Source: Paraspadella gotoi (lineage: Eukaryota; Chaetognatha). From it: a DNA stretch of 64,000 bases. Where the stretch lies: contig CM119263.1 of assembly GCA_051294375.1 (NCBI GenBank), positions 8,909,162 through 8,973,161 on the forward strand, given 5' to 3'. The notes below the pieces were generated by a model. That model was not told the DNA's origin and did no database searches. It saw only the letters and a program-made list of their open reading frames with translations. The position numbers were made by a program, and so were the translations under genes. This document shows positions 1-11,767 of this stretch, piece by piece (within the stretch, counting starts at the first letter, position 1; each line of letters starts with the position of its first letter).

Positions 1-702
1 GGATTAAGGTGTTGTTAGAAGAAATATATCCTGGACGCGAAGTGATAAGGATAAACTCTGGAATTGTTTAAAATGTTAACGAACACTTCAACCAGAAGGA
101 GGGCTTGAATGTCTCGATATATGAGCCCATGGACATTGAGTTGGGCGTTGATGAGGACCCTGATGAGAGGAAAAGTAAAGGTCTTTGGCCTCAGAAACGG
201 ACGGGATGACAACAGCACAGTGAGTTGGTTGTCTAAGAACAAATCAACATTCTTTATTAAAAAGTGTTGTGGACCAGGTTGACCTTTGTACTTTATAAAG
301 AGAAGTTAAAAGACTTGAGTGAGGAAGCAATAGAGACACAAAGATTAGACAGAAATAGATGAGGGCTTGTATTGTAGATTTGTCTTATCTCGTTGGTGCC
401 CCAGCAGATAGAGATCAGCCTGAAATTAACACAAAGAGTTTTCAAAAGACGGGGAAGAAAGTTACTAGGGGGAAAGTTGAAGGAGCGGTTGAAACAAGTT
501 TTTGAAAAAGAGCCGTGTGGAAACTGATGGTGGAGGCAGATTTTTTGAAGGACAGAATTATTGTCAAATGTTGAATCGTCTCTTGAATACCATGGTATAA
601 GTGATTTATAACTAAACAGAATTGAATTGAATCTTCGTGAAAAAACGAGAGAAATTTCAAAAAGAAGAAGATGTGAGGCTGGTTGGCAGACAGTGGTGAT
701 CG
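1..702. other. No gene recognised
   Basis: Unique-looking AT-rich sequence. The open frames here are not supported by splice sites or by any family resemblance. Confidence 0.4.
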
Positions 703-1330
703 TTGTTCTGCACCCGAAACGAGTGCGACCTAACTGTTTCTGTGGAGACCCGCATTGCACGAGAGGTGACACCGCGCAGGACAAATGATCGACGCAAAAG
801 CGAGAAAGACAATCGATCAATCCGGGGGGGGCCCGATGAACGCCACGAGCGGGGAGGCCAGATGGAAGCAGCGGGGGCGGGGCGGGGTGCGAGGTGGGCG
901 GAATGGGGAGACGACGCCGGTTGGCCAGCAACAAGATGCGTCAGAACAGGTGGCGAAAAGATACGACGCTGCGCGCGCTGGACAGACGCAGATCGACGCC
1001 GTTTGTCGGGTGTGGCTTTGTTGGCGCTTCGGGCGATGCCGACCTCACGGATCCGACGGGGCGGGAGTTTGGCGCCTCATCAAATTTTGGAGCCAACTGA
1101 GGTTGGGGCTGGGCGCTGGGGGTCCAAAGGCAATGCTGAGAGCCTCGTCAGCGTTAAGCTTCAATGGGCGGGTCCGGTCAAGCGGAAGGCCGAAACTCCA
1201 TGGGGATAAAAAACTCGGGAGTTGCATGCTGAGTGGACGGAAATTGCAGCGGCCTCTACTGCGCACAGGACGAAGAGCAGCGCGCACAGGTGTGGACACC
1301 GCCTCTGCGTATTTAGTGTCCGTTGTGTGA
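703..1330. promoter_or_regulatory. CpG-rich island, possible promoter or 5' exon
   Basis: GC- and CpG-rich block in AT-rich surroundings, open in several frames on both strands at once, which is typical of a CpG-rich segment rather than proof of coding. None of the translations is recognisable. It could be an unmethylated promoter island or a 5' exon; transcript data would decide. Immediately downstream DNA (to about 2,590) is AT- and purine-rich with nothing recognisable. Confidence 0.3.
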
Positions 1331-2590
1331 GGTAGCGAGAAGGGGGAGTGTATAAGAAAGAGGTTCGAGGAGGGTTCTGCGCGTAATCTGGCGCTCCTAC
1401 AACGGGTGAAAAGCAATGATGCTTGCCTTTAGCTTCTTCAAGGATTTTAGAAAAGGTTGGATTACTGAGTTTGAACGCGCCAGGAATTCAAACGCTTGCG
1501 CAGATTAATAATGTTTTTCAACACTCCCCGGGGGAAGAATGGCCACTTACAAGTATGTATGACCGATGAACTTATGAGAAATTATGATTTGGTTATGTTG
1601 ATTATGTTACTGAAGTTTTAACCTCTTACACTACCAATTTTCACCGGTTGATCAACACATGGGGGTTTGGAGGTCAGGGAAATTCTAGAATAGCTGCAGG
1701 CAATGAAGACAATACTAAATAGAACAGGATAATAGAAGACAAGTAAAGAAAATGAACCGAAAGCTCGTATCGTTGTTCACTTCCGGATTACTGATCTGAT
1801 TTAATTAGCATCGCATTTTTATTGAATATTTTTTGATGTAAAATATACAAAACTATTTTTAGGCAACCGTTCTTTCTCAACCTGATGGGAGAGAGATCGT
1901 GTTTCGGGGCGAAAATGGTCTTTGTTGCAGAAAAAGGCGGAGGAGAAAAAGAAAAAGTAATCCGTGAGATTAAGAAAAGTAAACAATTACAAGTAATTAA
2001 GAAAAGAAGAATTATAAAAACAAAGGGGAAAAAAGAGATGAAAATAAGAAAGCATGAGCCAAATGTAGGGAAAAAGGAAAGAAAGGGACGGACGGAGAGA
2101 AAGAGAGAGAGAAGGCAAGGCAGATGGGAGATGAGAGAGACGATAAAAATATAGAGAGTGAATCACAGAAAGAGAAAAAAAGCAATTAAATTTTAAAAAA
2201 GACAATATTTAAAAAAACATAAAAGAATCAAAGGAAAGACAGACGTGAGATAAAAGAAAATATTACCCCAAAAAGCAAGGAGCAAAATTACAATATAAAA
2301 AAGAAAGTTACCTTCAATGAAAGAAGTTCGAGACGAATAAAGATTATTGAATTATATGAAAAACAAAGTAGAGTGGAAGAGATAAAGGAGAAAAAACGAT
2401 CTTCCAAAGGTTTTGACTATTTGCAGTTTGCTGCACGGGAAAATCTTTCTCGTTAACGAAAACAACAAGATAGTACTGTTAAGTTTTGTCAAAGTAGTAC
2501 TGGTAGTTTTTTTGTCATTAGGATCGTCTGCTACTATTTGACCCTAAATCAATTCAGTTACTATACAGTCTCTGACGTTTCATTAATCTC
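1331..2590. other. No gene recognised; purine-rich plus strand
   Basis: From about 1,880 to 2,400 the plus strand is strongly A/G-biased. The Lys/Arg/Glu-rich open frame there is a by-product of that bias. Confidence 0.4.
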
Positions 2591-2596
2591 TTAAAC

Positions 2597-2888
2597 TCTT
2601 CGGTCCTCTCATTTTCTCTCTTACTCTCTCTCTCTCCTCTCTGCTCGCCTCTCTCCTCTTTTACCAAAGGGGGAAAAATTATGCATAAAAATTGTAAATG
2701 GAAAAGATTTTCATTGCGTAAATGATGAATGCCTAACCAATTCGAGACTAAATGCTAATTGAAAGTTAGCTTTATGCCTATTGGTTTTGTTATTTTGTGC
2801 CCTAAAGCCCCATTGAATAACATTCAGAAAATTCAAATTCCTCTTCCTTGGTTTTGTCTCCCGCTCGCTCTCCTCTACTTCTCTCTCT

Positions 2889-2951
<63 letters not shown>

Positions 2952-3112
2952 CTCTCTCAGTGACTCCTGTTTTAAACTAATAAATAAAAAAGCACTTCTC
3001 TCCGCTTGCAGAATGAGAGGGTTCAAGACTGACCTATCAATGACGACCTTGACACGGAGGTCTATTTCTCTCTCCTACTCTCTCTCTCTCTTCTCTCTCT
3101 CTCTGCCTTTCC
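2597..3112. repeat. (CT)n microsatellite cluster
   Basis: Three interrupted CT tracts (about 2,597-2,658, 2,860-2,960 and 3,064-3,112) separated by unique sequence. The unique part at 2,691-2,850 recurs at 9,257-9,365. Confidence 0.85.
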
Positions 3113-3324
3113 ATCTTATTTTCTTCACTTTTCCCCTATCGACACATGAGCGGAAACCTAATTCGTTTGGACCGATTTCGCAACCCAAAGGGTTCAGACA
3201 GTGGAATGATTGCTGAAATCACCCCAGAATTAACCTGATGACTGGAGACAAACCCCATGGCTGGTTTCTCGGGTTTTTGTTTTTTATTCTTATCATATAT
3301 TTAATTTATTATTTATTTCTTGTT

Positions 3325-3740
3325 TATTTGTTTTTTTTTTCTTTCTTTTCTTTCTTTCCTTTCTTTCTTTCTTCTTCTTCTTTTTTCTTTCTTTCTTTTC
3401 TTCTTCTTTCTTTCTTTCTTTCTTTTTTTTTCTTCTTTTCTTTTTTTCTTTCTTCTCTTTACTTTCTTTCATTGACCATTCTTAAACAAAACAAGAAAGA
3501 AAGAAAAGAAAGAAAGAAAGGAAAGAAAGAAAGAAAGACGAGAGAGGAGAGGTAGAGAGGAGAGAGAGAGAAGCGAGGAAGAGGAGAGAGAGAGAGAGGA
3601 GAGAGAGAAAGGGGAGAAGAGGAGAAGAGAGAGAGAAAGAGAGAGAGAGAGGAGGAGGGAGAGAAGAGACGGAGGAGGAGAGAGAGACGGAGGTGAGAGA
3701 GGAAGAGAGAGAGAGAAGACGAGAGGAGAAAAAGAAAAGA
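3325..3740. repeat. Polypyrimidine (CTTT)n block followed by polypurine (GAAA)n/(GA)n block
   Basis: About 150 nt of T/C-only sequence is followed, after a short unique spacer near 3,470-3,495, by about 240 nt of A/G-only sequence. The two halves are roughly reverse complements, so the locus can form an imperfect long hairpin or triplex. Ser/Phe-rich or Arg/Glu-rich frames here are not genes. Confidence 0.8.
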
Positions 3741-4129
3741 AAGATAGTTGTTGTTTTTGGACTCCGCCCAAAATTCGTCGTGTAAAAAGTTCCGAGAGCC
3801 GAACGTAATGGAGAGCGAGCGGAGGAGAGAGAGAAGAGGATTGCGTTTTAAAAGGTCCACGCGGGGGAAACATTGGCGATGGATATTCGTTTATTTCCGG
3901 GGGAGAGGAGAGAGAGGAGAGAGAAGAGATAGAGAGAGAGAAGATAGAGACGGAGAGAGGAGAGGAGAGTTAATAAAAGAATTTGGCCGTTGTGGTGTTG
4001 GACCTCGCCATCCGTGGGAGTTCCGTGGAGGACGAATGTACGACCACGGGGATTAAGCGTGAAGACGGGACGACGGATCGACGGACGACGACGACCAACG
4101 ATGTGAAGCCTCGACAAAAAGCTTTGTAA

Positions 4130-4204
4130 TGATGATTCTTTTAATCAATTTATTATATATATTATTTATTATTATTATTATTATTATATTATTATATTAT
4201 TACC

Positions 4205-4257
<53 letters not shown>

Positions 4258-4720
4258 TTATTATTATTATATTATTATTATTATTATTATTTTATTATTA
4301 TTATTATATTATAATTATCTATTATATTATTTATTATGAGGAATTGATGATTCATGGACGGATAGTGATTAATTTTGATGGATTGAGATTGATTGATGAT
4401 ATGTGATGATGATTTGATGATAGATGATGATGAATTTCTGAGATGATGATATAAAGGGAATATGAATTTTTTCTATATAGATTTAGGACAAAGATGGATA
4501 CATGAAATTCACAAAAAAATGGGGTACATTAATTAGGCATTGATTCAAAGCAATTTTATAATGGATTGTAATTATTTGGAATGATGTTGATGATGATCTT
4601 TTGATGATGATGATGGATGATTTGAATTGATGATGATTGGATGCGTGATGAATTGATGGATGTTGATGATTGAATGTTGGACGATGATTGATGATTTATG
4701 GATAATGACTTGTTACTATG
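4130..4720. repeat. (ATT)n microsatellite grading into cryptic GAT-rich repeat
   Basis: Nearly pure ATT units at about 4,145-4,335, then degenerate TGATGATT-type sequence to about 4,720. Confidence 0.8.
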
Positions 4721-4900
4721 ACGTTTGATGAAGGATGGACAGAGAGGAAAAAGAGCAATTTCCTAGGGAACGCGTCAATGATGAAGGACGACCAACGAAC
4801 GTCCGCCGCGCGGCGGGCGGCGGCGGCCCCGGCCCCGTCCGCAACGAAAGCTGCTCAGGCGGCAGAAAAGAAAAAATTCTCCGCCTCGAATGCCAAATGA
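4718..4900 (+). CDS. Small Ala/Lys-rich ORF, unproven
   Basis: A 60-codon ATG-initiated frame ending in TGA. It crosses a sharp GC-rich spot (4,795-4,865) and encodes an alanine-rich then lysine-rich tail (AAAAPAPSATKAAQAAEKKK) like the tails of many basic nuclear or ribosomal proteins, though such composition is weak evidence. No domain is recognised and no clear acceptor precedes it. It lies immediately upstream of the duplicated block. It may be the end of a terminal exon or just a CpG-rich artefact. Confidence 0.15.
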   Translation: MTFDEGWTERKKSNFLGNASMMKDDQRTSAARRAAAAPAPSATKAAQAAEKKKFSASNAK

Positions 4901-4914
4901 TCAGACCTGAATTC

Positions 4915-5510
4915 TCGATATATCTTCGCTTTAAAACGCTTTCGCAAGAGCACGAACGAAAAATCGATTAGCCAATGCCTCGGGTAATTACAGGCATTTT
5001 GCTGAAAATTGTCCGAGTGAGATAAAAATAAACTTTTCACGAGTTGGCTGATGATGATGCTTTGGCTATTCTGTACCGATATGACGGTATGTATTGACGT
5101 ATTTGACGGTATTAATTTTTGAAAATCATGGTCAACACATTAAACAGTACCTAGAAATTTAACTTTCAGACGTTATATTCATGTTTAAAATAAAAAAAAA
5201 AAAATAAATACGGGGTTAATCAGGTCAATTCGTTTAGCCTAAATTAACACCAATTAAATACAGTTTAATAATATAACGAACTTAATTTCATTAAAGATTA
5301 TATTGACGCTAAAACAAAACCGACGTACAAACGCGCATGAATATACAAAAAACGTTATGAAATAGGACCAAGCATTAAGATAAAATGGGCATTTTGGAAA
5401 ATATTAACAGAAGGTCTATAACGAGGCGGGGGTCTCAAAAGGAGCGAAGAATTTATCGCCGAGTGTATTACTGGAATTGAAATGTGGAGAAAATCTGGGG
5501 GGTGGCTGGG
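4915..5510. repeat. Duplicated block, copy 1
   Basis: Sequence beginning near TTTAAAACGCTTTCGC matches 6,058-6,625 in the same order and orientation, with many single-base and short indel differences. Copy 1 is the longer and cleaner version. No coding signal. Confidence 0.85.
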
Positions 5511-5659
5511 CGGGATCGGGTCGGGAGGGGTAAGAGGGGAGGGGAAGGCGGAAGAATGTAATCAAGTAAGAAACGTGTGAAGAGACTGTTAATTATTGTT
5601 AGTGAGGACAGAAAAGCCGTTCTATTATTTTATAAGCAGTCTCTGAGCTTTCGGATCAG

Positions 5660-5850
5660 GCTTGTAACAATGGTGTTATCACGGGGTGGGGTTTAAGGGC
5701 CCCGTCCCTCTCTAACTCTAGGTGCCCTGCGTAGCTGAACTCCGGACCTTTGGGTTTGGGGAGGGCCGAATGACTTTGCCTCCGACTCCAATGTCCACTG
5801 AGAACGGTTGTGGATTTTTAGTCCACCATACGTGTGGATGTTAAAAAGAT
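5660..5850. other. Isolated GC-rich segment, unidentified
   Basis: Roughly 190 nt of GC-rich, repeat-free sequence (for example CCGGACCTTTGGGTTTGGGG near 5,742-5,761) between AT-rich flanks and just before the first gap. No open frame or RNA fold that I can name. It could be a transposon fragment or a lost exon. Confidence 0.25.
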
Positions 5851-5992
5851 TACATATATATTCAGGAATTTAATTTGAGTTTTCATTTTTATTTCATCAG
5901 TCGTTAAGAAAAAAAATGAATCCACCAAGAAATACAGAGAAAGAATAACTGGTGGCTAGTTAAAGAGCAAAAAATAAACCAGTTTCAAGTGA

Positions 5993-6017
5993 NNNNNNNN
6001 NNNNNNNNNNNNNNNNN
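5993..6017. other. Assembly gap (25 N)
   Basis: Run of N; the sequence after it is a degraded copy of the sequence before it. Confidence 1.
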
Positions 6018-6057
6018 ATATTTTATATATATATTATATATTATTATATTATATTAT

Positions 6058-6625
6058 ATTCCTTAAAACGCTTTCGCAAGAGCTACGAACGAAAAATGGA
6101 TTAGCCAATGCCTCGGGTAATTACAGGGCATTTTGCTGAAAATTGTCCGAGTGAGATAAAAATAAACTTTCACGAGTTTGGCTGATGATGATGCTTTGAG
6201 TATATTCTGTCCGGTATTGACGGTATGTATTGACGGTATTTGACGGTATTAATTTTTGAAAATCATGGTCAACGATTAAACAGTACCTAGAAATTTAAAC
6301 TTTCAGACGTTGATATTCATGTTTAAAAGTAAAAAAAAAAATAAATACGGGGTTAATCAGGTCAATTCGTTTAGCCTAAATAACACCAATTTAATACAGT
6401 TTATATATAAACGAATTAAATCATTAAAGATTATTGACGCTAAAACAAAACCGACGTACAAAGCGCTATGAATATACAAAAAACGTTTATGATAGATAAA
6501 TTAAGATAAAATGGCATTGAATATACACGAGGCAAACGAGGCGGGGCTCAAAAAGCGCAGATGATTCATCCGAGTGATTTACATTGGAATCTTGAATGTG
6601 GATAATGTGGGGCGGGTTTCATAGG
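6058..6625. repeat. Duplicated block, copy 2 (degraded)
   Basis: Same series of words as 4,915-5,510 (AAAACGCTTTCGCAAGAG, AATGCCTCGGGTAATTACAG, TTAAACAGTACCTAGAAATT) but with frequent dropped or added single bases. It starts about 40 nt after a gap, in an AT-only stretch. This looks more like an unmerged haplotype or low-accuracy read consensus than an old duplication. Confidence 0.85.
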
Positions 6626-7135
6626 ATATTTTGATTTTCCGTAGATTTCCTAATGAGAAGAATGGTCAGCTGGTCAGTATGTACGGAGTTTAATCGGAAA
6701 TAATGGCTATGCGGTGAAAAACGAATAGAATAGCAAGATAGCTTATATCGGATATCGTATGACTTTTATAGAGGGGAGAGTGGCGAGATTAGATTTAAAA
6801 TTACGAATCGATGATAAGAGTTCATAAATACATTAAAGATAGTCCTTGGAAGATTATATAAGGAAATAAAACGAACTAAAGTATCAAGTTGACAGATCAA
6901 ACCTAAGATTATATACATTTTTATCGATTACAAAAGAGAGCTTTTTTACAATTCAGGTAGAAAAGCTGCTGAATGGAAAAGAAAGGACACTCGAGCTGAA
7001 TTTATGGAGAAAGTAAAAAAAAAATTAAATGGTATTAAAAAAGTTTAAAAAAAGGGAAACGGGAGTAGAAAAGGAAAGGTTTTTCAGGAGGCAGGCAGAT
7101 GCGAAAGTTAGAGGAAAATGGAGAGGGAAAATGCG

Positions 7136-7173
7136 AAGAGAGAGAGAGACAGAGAGGAAAAGGAAAAAGAGAA

Positions 7174-7272
<99 letters not shown>

Positions 7273-7316
7273 TGAGAGTGAGAGAAAGAGAAAAAGAAAA
7301 GATAGAGAGAGAGATG
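7136..7316. repeat. (GA)n microsatellite
   Basis: Pure GA for about 85 nt inside an A/G-only block. The Arg-Glu frame across it is spurious. Confidence 0.95.
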
Positions 7317-7493
7317 AATGAAATCCTTTTCAATCATCTTCTGCTCAGCCACGCAGACTAGACTCTCTTATAAACCAAACCTTTCCTTCCCTTCTCGTCT
7401 TTCTTTTCCTTTTTTTTTTTCAATTTTTCTTATTTTTAGCTTTTTTATACATATTTTTTTTCCCTTTCGACGTTTTATATCTTTCGTTATTTC

Positions 7494-7783
7494 NNNNNNN
7501 NNNNNNNNNNNNNNNNNNNNNNNNNNNNNNNNNNNNNNNNNNNNNNNNNNNNNNNNNNNNNNNNNNNNNNNNNNNNNNNNNNNNNNNNNNNNNNNNNNNN
7601 NNNNNNNNNNNNNNNNNNNNNNNNNNNNNNNNNNNNNNNNNNNNNNNNNNNNNNNNNNNNNNNNNNNNNNNNNNNNNNNNNNNNNNNNNNNNNNNNNNNN
7701 NNNNNNNNNNNNNNNNNNNNNNNNNNNNNNNNNNNNNNNNNNNNNNNNNNNNNNNNNNNNNNNNNNNNNNNNNNNNNNNNNNN
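7494..7783. other. Assembly gap (290 N)
   Basis: Run of N preceded by a T-rich pyrimidine stretch. Confidence 1.
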
Positions 7784-8086
7784 AATCTTCATAACCTCGT
7801 CTCTTTCAATCTTCGTTAATTTCTACGGAAAAAAAAAATCGGATCCCAGTTTCATCCAAATCTATTCCCCATTAAACATTTTTTTTAAAAATTCAATAAA
7901 AAAAACAAAAACAAAAAAAACAATTTTCTCCGGCAAAAATGATTCCTCAATTTTAATTTGATTATATGGTAATAATACGGTTTGTATAATACGTTATGTT
8001 TTGTTTTGCCCTCCAGGATGAGATGTTTTTTTCCTTCTTTTGTGTTTTTCGGAAGTTGATAGAATAGGATAGTAAAAGAGAAAATC

Positions 8087-8405
8087 NNNNNNNNNNNNNN
8101 NNNNNNNNNNNNNNNNNNNNNNNNNNNNNNNNNNNNNNNNNNNNNNNNNNNNNNNNNNNNNNNNNNNNNNNNNNNNNNNNNNNNNNNNNNNNNNNNNNNN
8201 NNNNNNNNNNNNNNNNNNNNNNNNNNNNNNNNNNNNNNNNNNNNNNNNNNNNNNNNNNNNNNNNNNNNNNNNNNNNNNNNNNNNNNNNNNNNNNNNNNNN
8301 NNNNNNNNNNNNNNNNNNNNNNNNNNNNNNNNNNNNNNNNNNNNNNNNNNNNNNNNNNNNNNNNNNNNNNNNNNNNNNNNNNNNNNNNNNNNNNNNNNNN
8401 NNNNN
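8087..8405. other. Assembly gap (319 N)
   Basis: Run of N, followed directly by a 12-A homopolymer. Confidence 1.
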
Positions 8406-9134
8406 AAAAAAAAAAAACAATCGAAAAGAAGAAAGGAAAATGGGAGGGCACGTAAATAAAGGGGAAATGCTCTTTTGTCTCGCGACTCGCGGGAGAAAAA
8501 TCGACGCTCGCGCCTCCATTGGATTTTCTTGGGTTTAGATAAGAAAAAAAAACACAAGAAAAAAAAATAGCAAAAGATTTACGGTTGAAAGAAAAAAACC
8601 GGAAGCCAAATCCTTCTTCGTTTTTTTGGGAGGCGAGTTTTTCTCACTTTATCCCCATTTCGAGTTTTTTTTTTTTTGTGGTTTGTTTTCTTTTTTTTCT
8701 TTTTTAAGAATAGGGGGGGGGAAGTAAAGAGTTTTAGTCGAATTCTCTTTGGGAGAGGCTAAAGATTTTGTTAAACGTCTTTTTCATTGGGGGATAAAAT
8801 TTTAAGTTAGTTATTCAGTTTTCTTTTGTCGCTGTCTAAAAATTACGTTCGATGTCAGTTCACAGTAATAATTGAGACAAACGCCAGTTTTTAAATGTTG
8901 GACAAAATGGCTTTCACTGAAATGTTGTCTTTGTAATTACATTAATGAGCTGAAAGTCCATTTTTGTAAATCAATCACGCAAAAAACATAATCAATAAAA
9001 ACGGACAAATAAACGATCTCTCTTCGTCTCTCACATTCTATCTTTTGGTCAGCCTCCACATCGCGAGTGATTGACGTCTGAAATAAATTTTTTTACTTTT
9101 TTTTTGTTTTTTTTCCCCAATTCCCCCAGGCCTT
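8406..9134. other. No gene recognised
   Basis: A/T homopolymer-rich sequence with many short poly-A and poly-T runs; no open frame of interest. Confidence 0.4.
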
Positions 9135-9256
9135 NNNNNNNNNNNNNNNNNNNNNNNNNNNNNNNNNNNNNNNNNNNNNNNNNNNNNNNNNNNNNNNNNN
9201 NNNNNNNNNNNNNNNNNNNNNNNNNNNNNNNNNNNNNNNNNNNNNNNNNNNNNNNN
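9135..9256. other. Assembly gap (122 N)
   Basis: Run of N; the sequence right after it is a partial copy of 2,691-2,850. Confidence 1.
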
Positions 9257-9365
9257 TGCCTAAATTCGTAGACTTAAATGTAATGAAGTAGCTTTTAATG
9301 GCCTATTATTTTTATTTTGTGCCTAAAGCCCCATTGAATAAATTCAAAATTCAAATTCTCTCTCC
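9257..9365. repeat. Degraded copy of 2,691-2,850
   Basis: Shares the string TAAAGCCCCATTGAATAA and flanking words in order with 2,806-2,823, and like that copy runs into a (CT)n tract. Several single-base losses separate the copies. Confidence 0.75.
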
Positions 9366-10224
9366 CTCTCTCTCTCTCTCTCTCTCCTCCAGCATCCCTC
9401 CCTCTCCATCTTCACGACATCAGCTGGACTAAAAGTCTTAATGCCATCGACGTCATTGGCCTCAAAAAAAAATCCTTGATGGTTCCAGACGATTGAGGGC
9501 GAGAATGCAAAACCTTGAAAAACCTTCAAGGTCGAATGAAAAAAAATATTCAATCCGTTGGAATGTTTTATAAACCTCCCCTTATTTTAAAATCTTCCCA
9601 ATTTTATGTTTAAGTTTTCTCTGCCCCTTTCCTAAATTCTAAATGATTCATGGAGCTTTCGTCATCTGCAGTCGGCCGACGAAAAAAAAAAACACTTGTT
9701 CCCAGAATTTTAAAGTGAGAAGACTGAGGTTGACATTCGAAAGAAGGAGAAGAAGTTCGAAAGAGTAAAAAGCAAAATGCGAAAGAGAAGGAAAGAAAAG
9801 GCAACAATGAGAACTAATGAAGAGAGACCATTTCAGTCTTGAGATTAAAGATGGCGTGAAAAAGAGATGCATGACCTCGATGTGGTTAAAGCGTAGAGAT
9901 GGCGATCGGCAATCACTATTCATTTTCTTCAGCCTGCTTCTTTGAATACGAAATTAAAAATAATATACATGAAATATATTTACTTGAGAAAGGTTAACAA
10001 ATTTTTTCCCCCTTATTCTCCCCTAATTTTTATTTAAAAAAAAAAGAAGAAATATGTTGTGAGAAAGAAAAACCTCAGTCACTGCAAAGTTGTTAATTTG
10101 CGGAAAAATATTGGATCTCCCTTTAGGCCCGAGGCGTTGATGACTTCGACGAACGCGACGACGAAGAAAAAAACGTGAAAAACGTCAGCGAAGACGAAAT
10201 CGATGTTTGACCTCGAGGATCGAC

Positions 10225-10280
10225 GCGAGCGTCACGTGCAACGCGTGCACCGCATGCACCGCGCGCGCAGCTGGCGTGAA
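10225..10280. other. Alternating purine-pyrimidine (Z-DNA-prone) GC segment with E-box
   Basis: CACGTG at 10,233-10,238 is followed by GCGTGCACC, GCATGCACC and GCGCGCGC units, an almost continuous alternating purine-pyrimidine stretch of about 40 nt. Such sequence favours Z-DNA; whether it has a role is unknown. Confidence 0.4.
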
Positions 10281-10659
10281 TCAGGATTGTAAAGCAGAGT
10301 GGAGTCATAAAACAAGCTCCGTCGGGTCAGGCCGTTTCCGAATATAATTGACTCTAATAGTGGAAAGAGAGAGAGAGAGAGAGAGAGAGAGGGTCCGATA
10401 GGGGGAGAATATAGATGGGAGAGTATGAGAGAAGACGAGAGGCGTGAAAAGGGGAATATCCGCCCAAGTGAGACGCGGAACCATTCATAAAATTGTCGGA
10501 CTCAGTCTCGGTCTCAGACTTGGGGAAAGACGAATCAAAGTCACATTTTAGAATCGTCGATCATTTGCCCTTTTTTTCCGAAAGTGACAAACTTCAGCTG
10601 AAATTCATAATTAAGTTGTTTTTTTTTCACGTGAGGTCAAAAAAATTGATTTTTCTCCC

Positions 10660-10860
10660 CTTAAGTTAGGTATTAGGGATTCAGATAAAGGATATGGCTA
10701 AAGTTTTAGTAACAGATTAAGATTAAGGATTGTGGTTTAAACTTAGGGTTATGAATTAAGGGATAAGAACTAAGGATTAGGCTTAAAGCTTAAGTTTAAG
10801 GATTAGGATTAAAGATTAGATTAAATATTTGAAAATAGATTGAGAATAAATTAATTTTAC
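10660..10860 (+). repeat. Degenerate TTAGG/TTAAGG-like array
   Basis: Dense words such as TTAGGGTTATG, AAGGATTAGG and TTAAGGATT over about 200 nt, without a fixed period. Comparable arrays lie at 22,726-22,985 and 61,105-61,215. They resemble decayed arthropod-type telomere (TTAGG) units, but the degeneracy leaves origin uncertain. Confidence 0.5.
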
Positions 10861-11237
10861 GGAGGGGAAACAGAAATAGAATGAGGATATTTTTTTTTGC
10901 CAACTTAATTTTGGCGACTCGAGAAACGACGAAGTCACTTCAGCATATGTCGTTAGAAATTACGGAGGAGCGAGTTACCGTTTTCGAATGAGTCTCCCGA
11001 CGGCGGAAAAGGGAAACACTGAACTGAGTGACCTTGACGACATCGTTGACGCATCCCTACTGATTAGTGGCTTGAAGAAGATGAAGTCAAAACGTCGAAT
11101 GGCGTTGAGGCTGGAACGATTTAAAACTTAAAACTTCTTTAAAGAAAAAAAAAATTGTTCAAAGGTCGTACAATTGTTAATCGCTTCCAAGAGTTATTTT
11201 TATCATCCAACGTTTTTCGAGTTTATAGAGAAAAGAC

Positions 11238-11267
11238 GAAAGAGAGAGAGAGGAAAGTGAGAGAGAG

Positions 11268-11333
<66 letters not shown>

Positions 11334-11355
11334 AAGAAAGAAAGAAAGAAAGAGA
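11238..11355. repeat. (GA)n microsatellite
   Basis: GA units with a short GAAA tail at 11,330-11,352. Confidence 0.95.
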
Positions 11356-11767
11356 GAAGGGAAAATATGTGGAGCAAAGACAAGCCAGGGAAAGCAATCA
11401 AGCGGAAATGGCGATCTCGATTTCCTCTTTGTGAGCAAGCACAAAAGGGCAGAAGGAGTGAGTTGTTCGACTGATTGGTTCCGTCCTCGTGACGCTCATC
11501 AGTTTTCGCGGCGGAAGGTGGAGAGAAAAAAAAAATCGGAGGCGGGAATAAGTTGGACGCGAGGAAAAGTGAATGTGGATGAATTATGGTTGGGAGATTA
11601 TATCTGGATCGATTAATTCACGATTTAAATGGACGGGCATTATATGAAATAAGTTATTATTAGGAAGCGTTAGCGATGCGAGAGCGAGGGATGTCACCAA
11701 ATATGATTCATCTAAGAACCAAAAAAAGTAGTATACGCAATCTAACGCAACTTTTAGCAACTTTCAT

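Noticed and set aside
7029-7361. Open frames of Arg-Glu or Ser-Leu repeats across (GA)n/(CT)n tracts here and at 11.2, 21.8, 22.3, 33.4 and 33.8 kb
   Set aside because: They are translations of dinucleotide microsatellites, open in several frames and on both strands.
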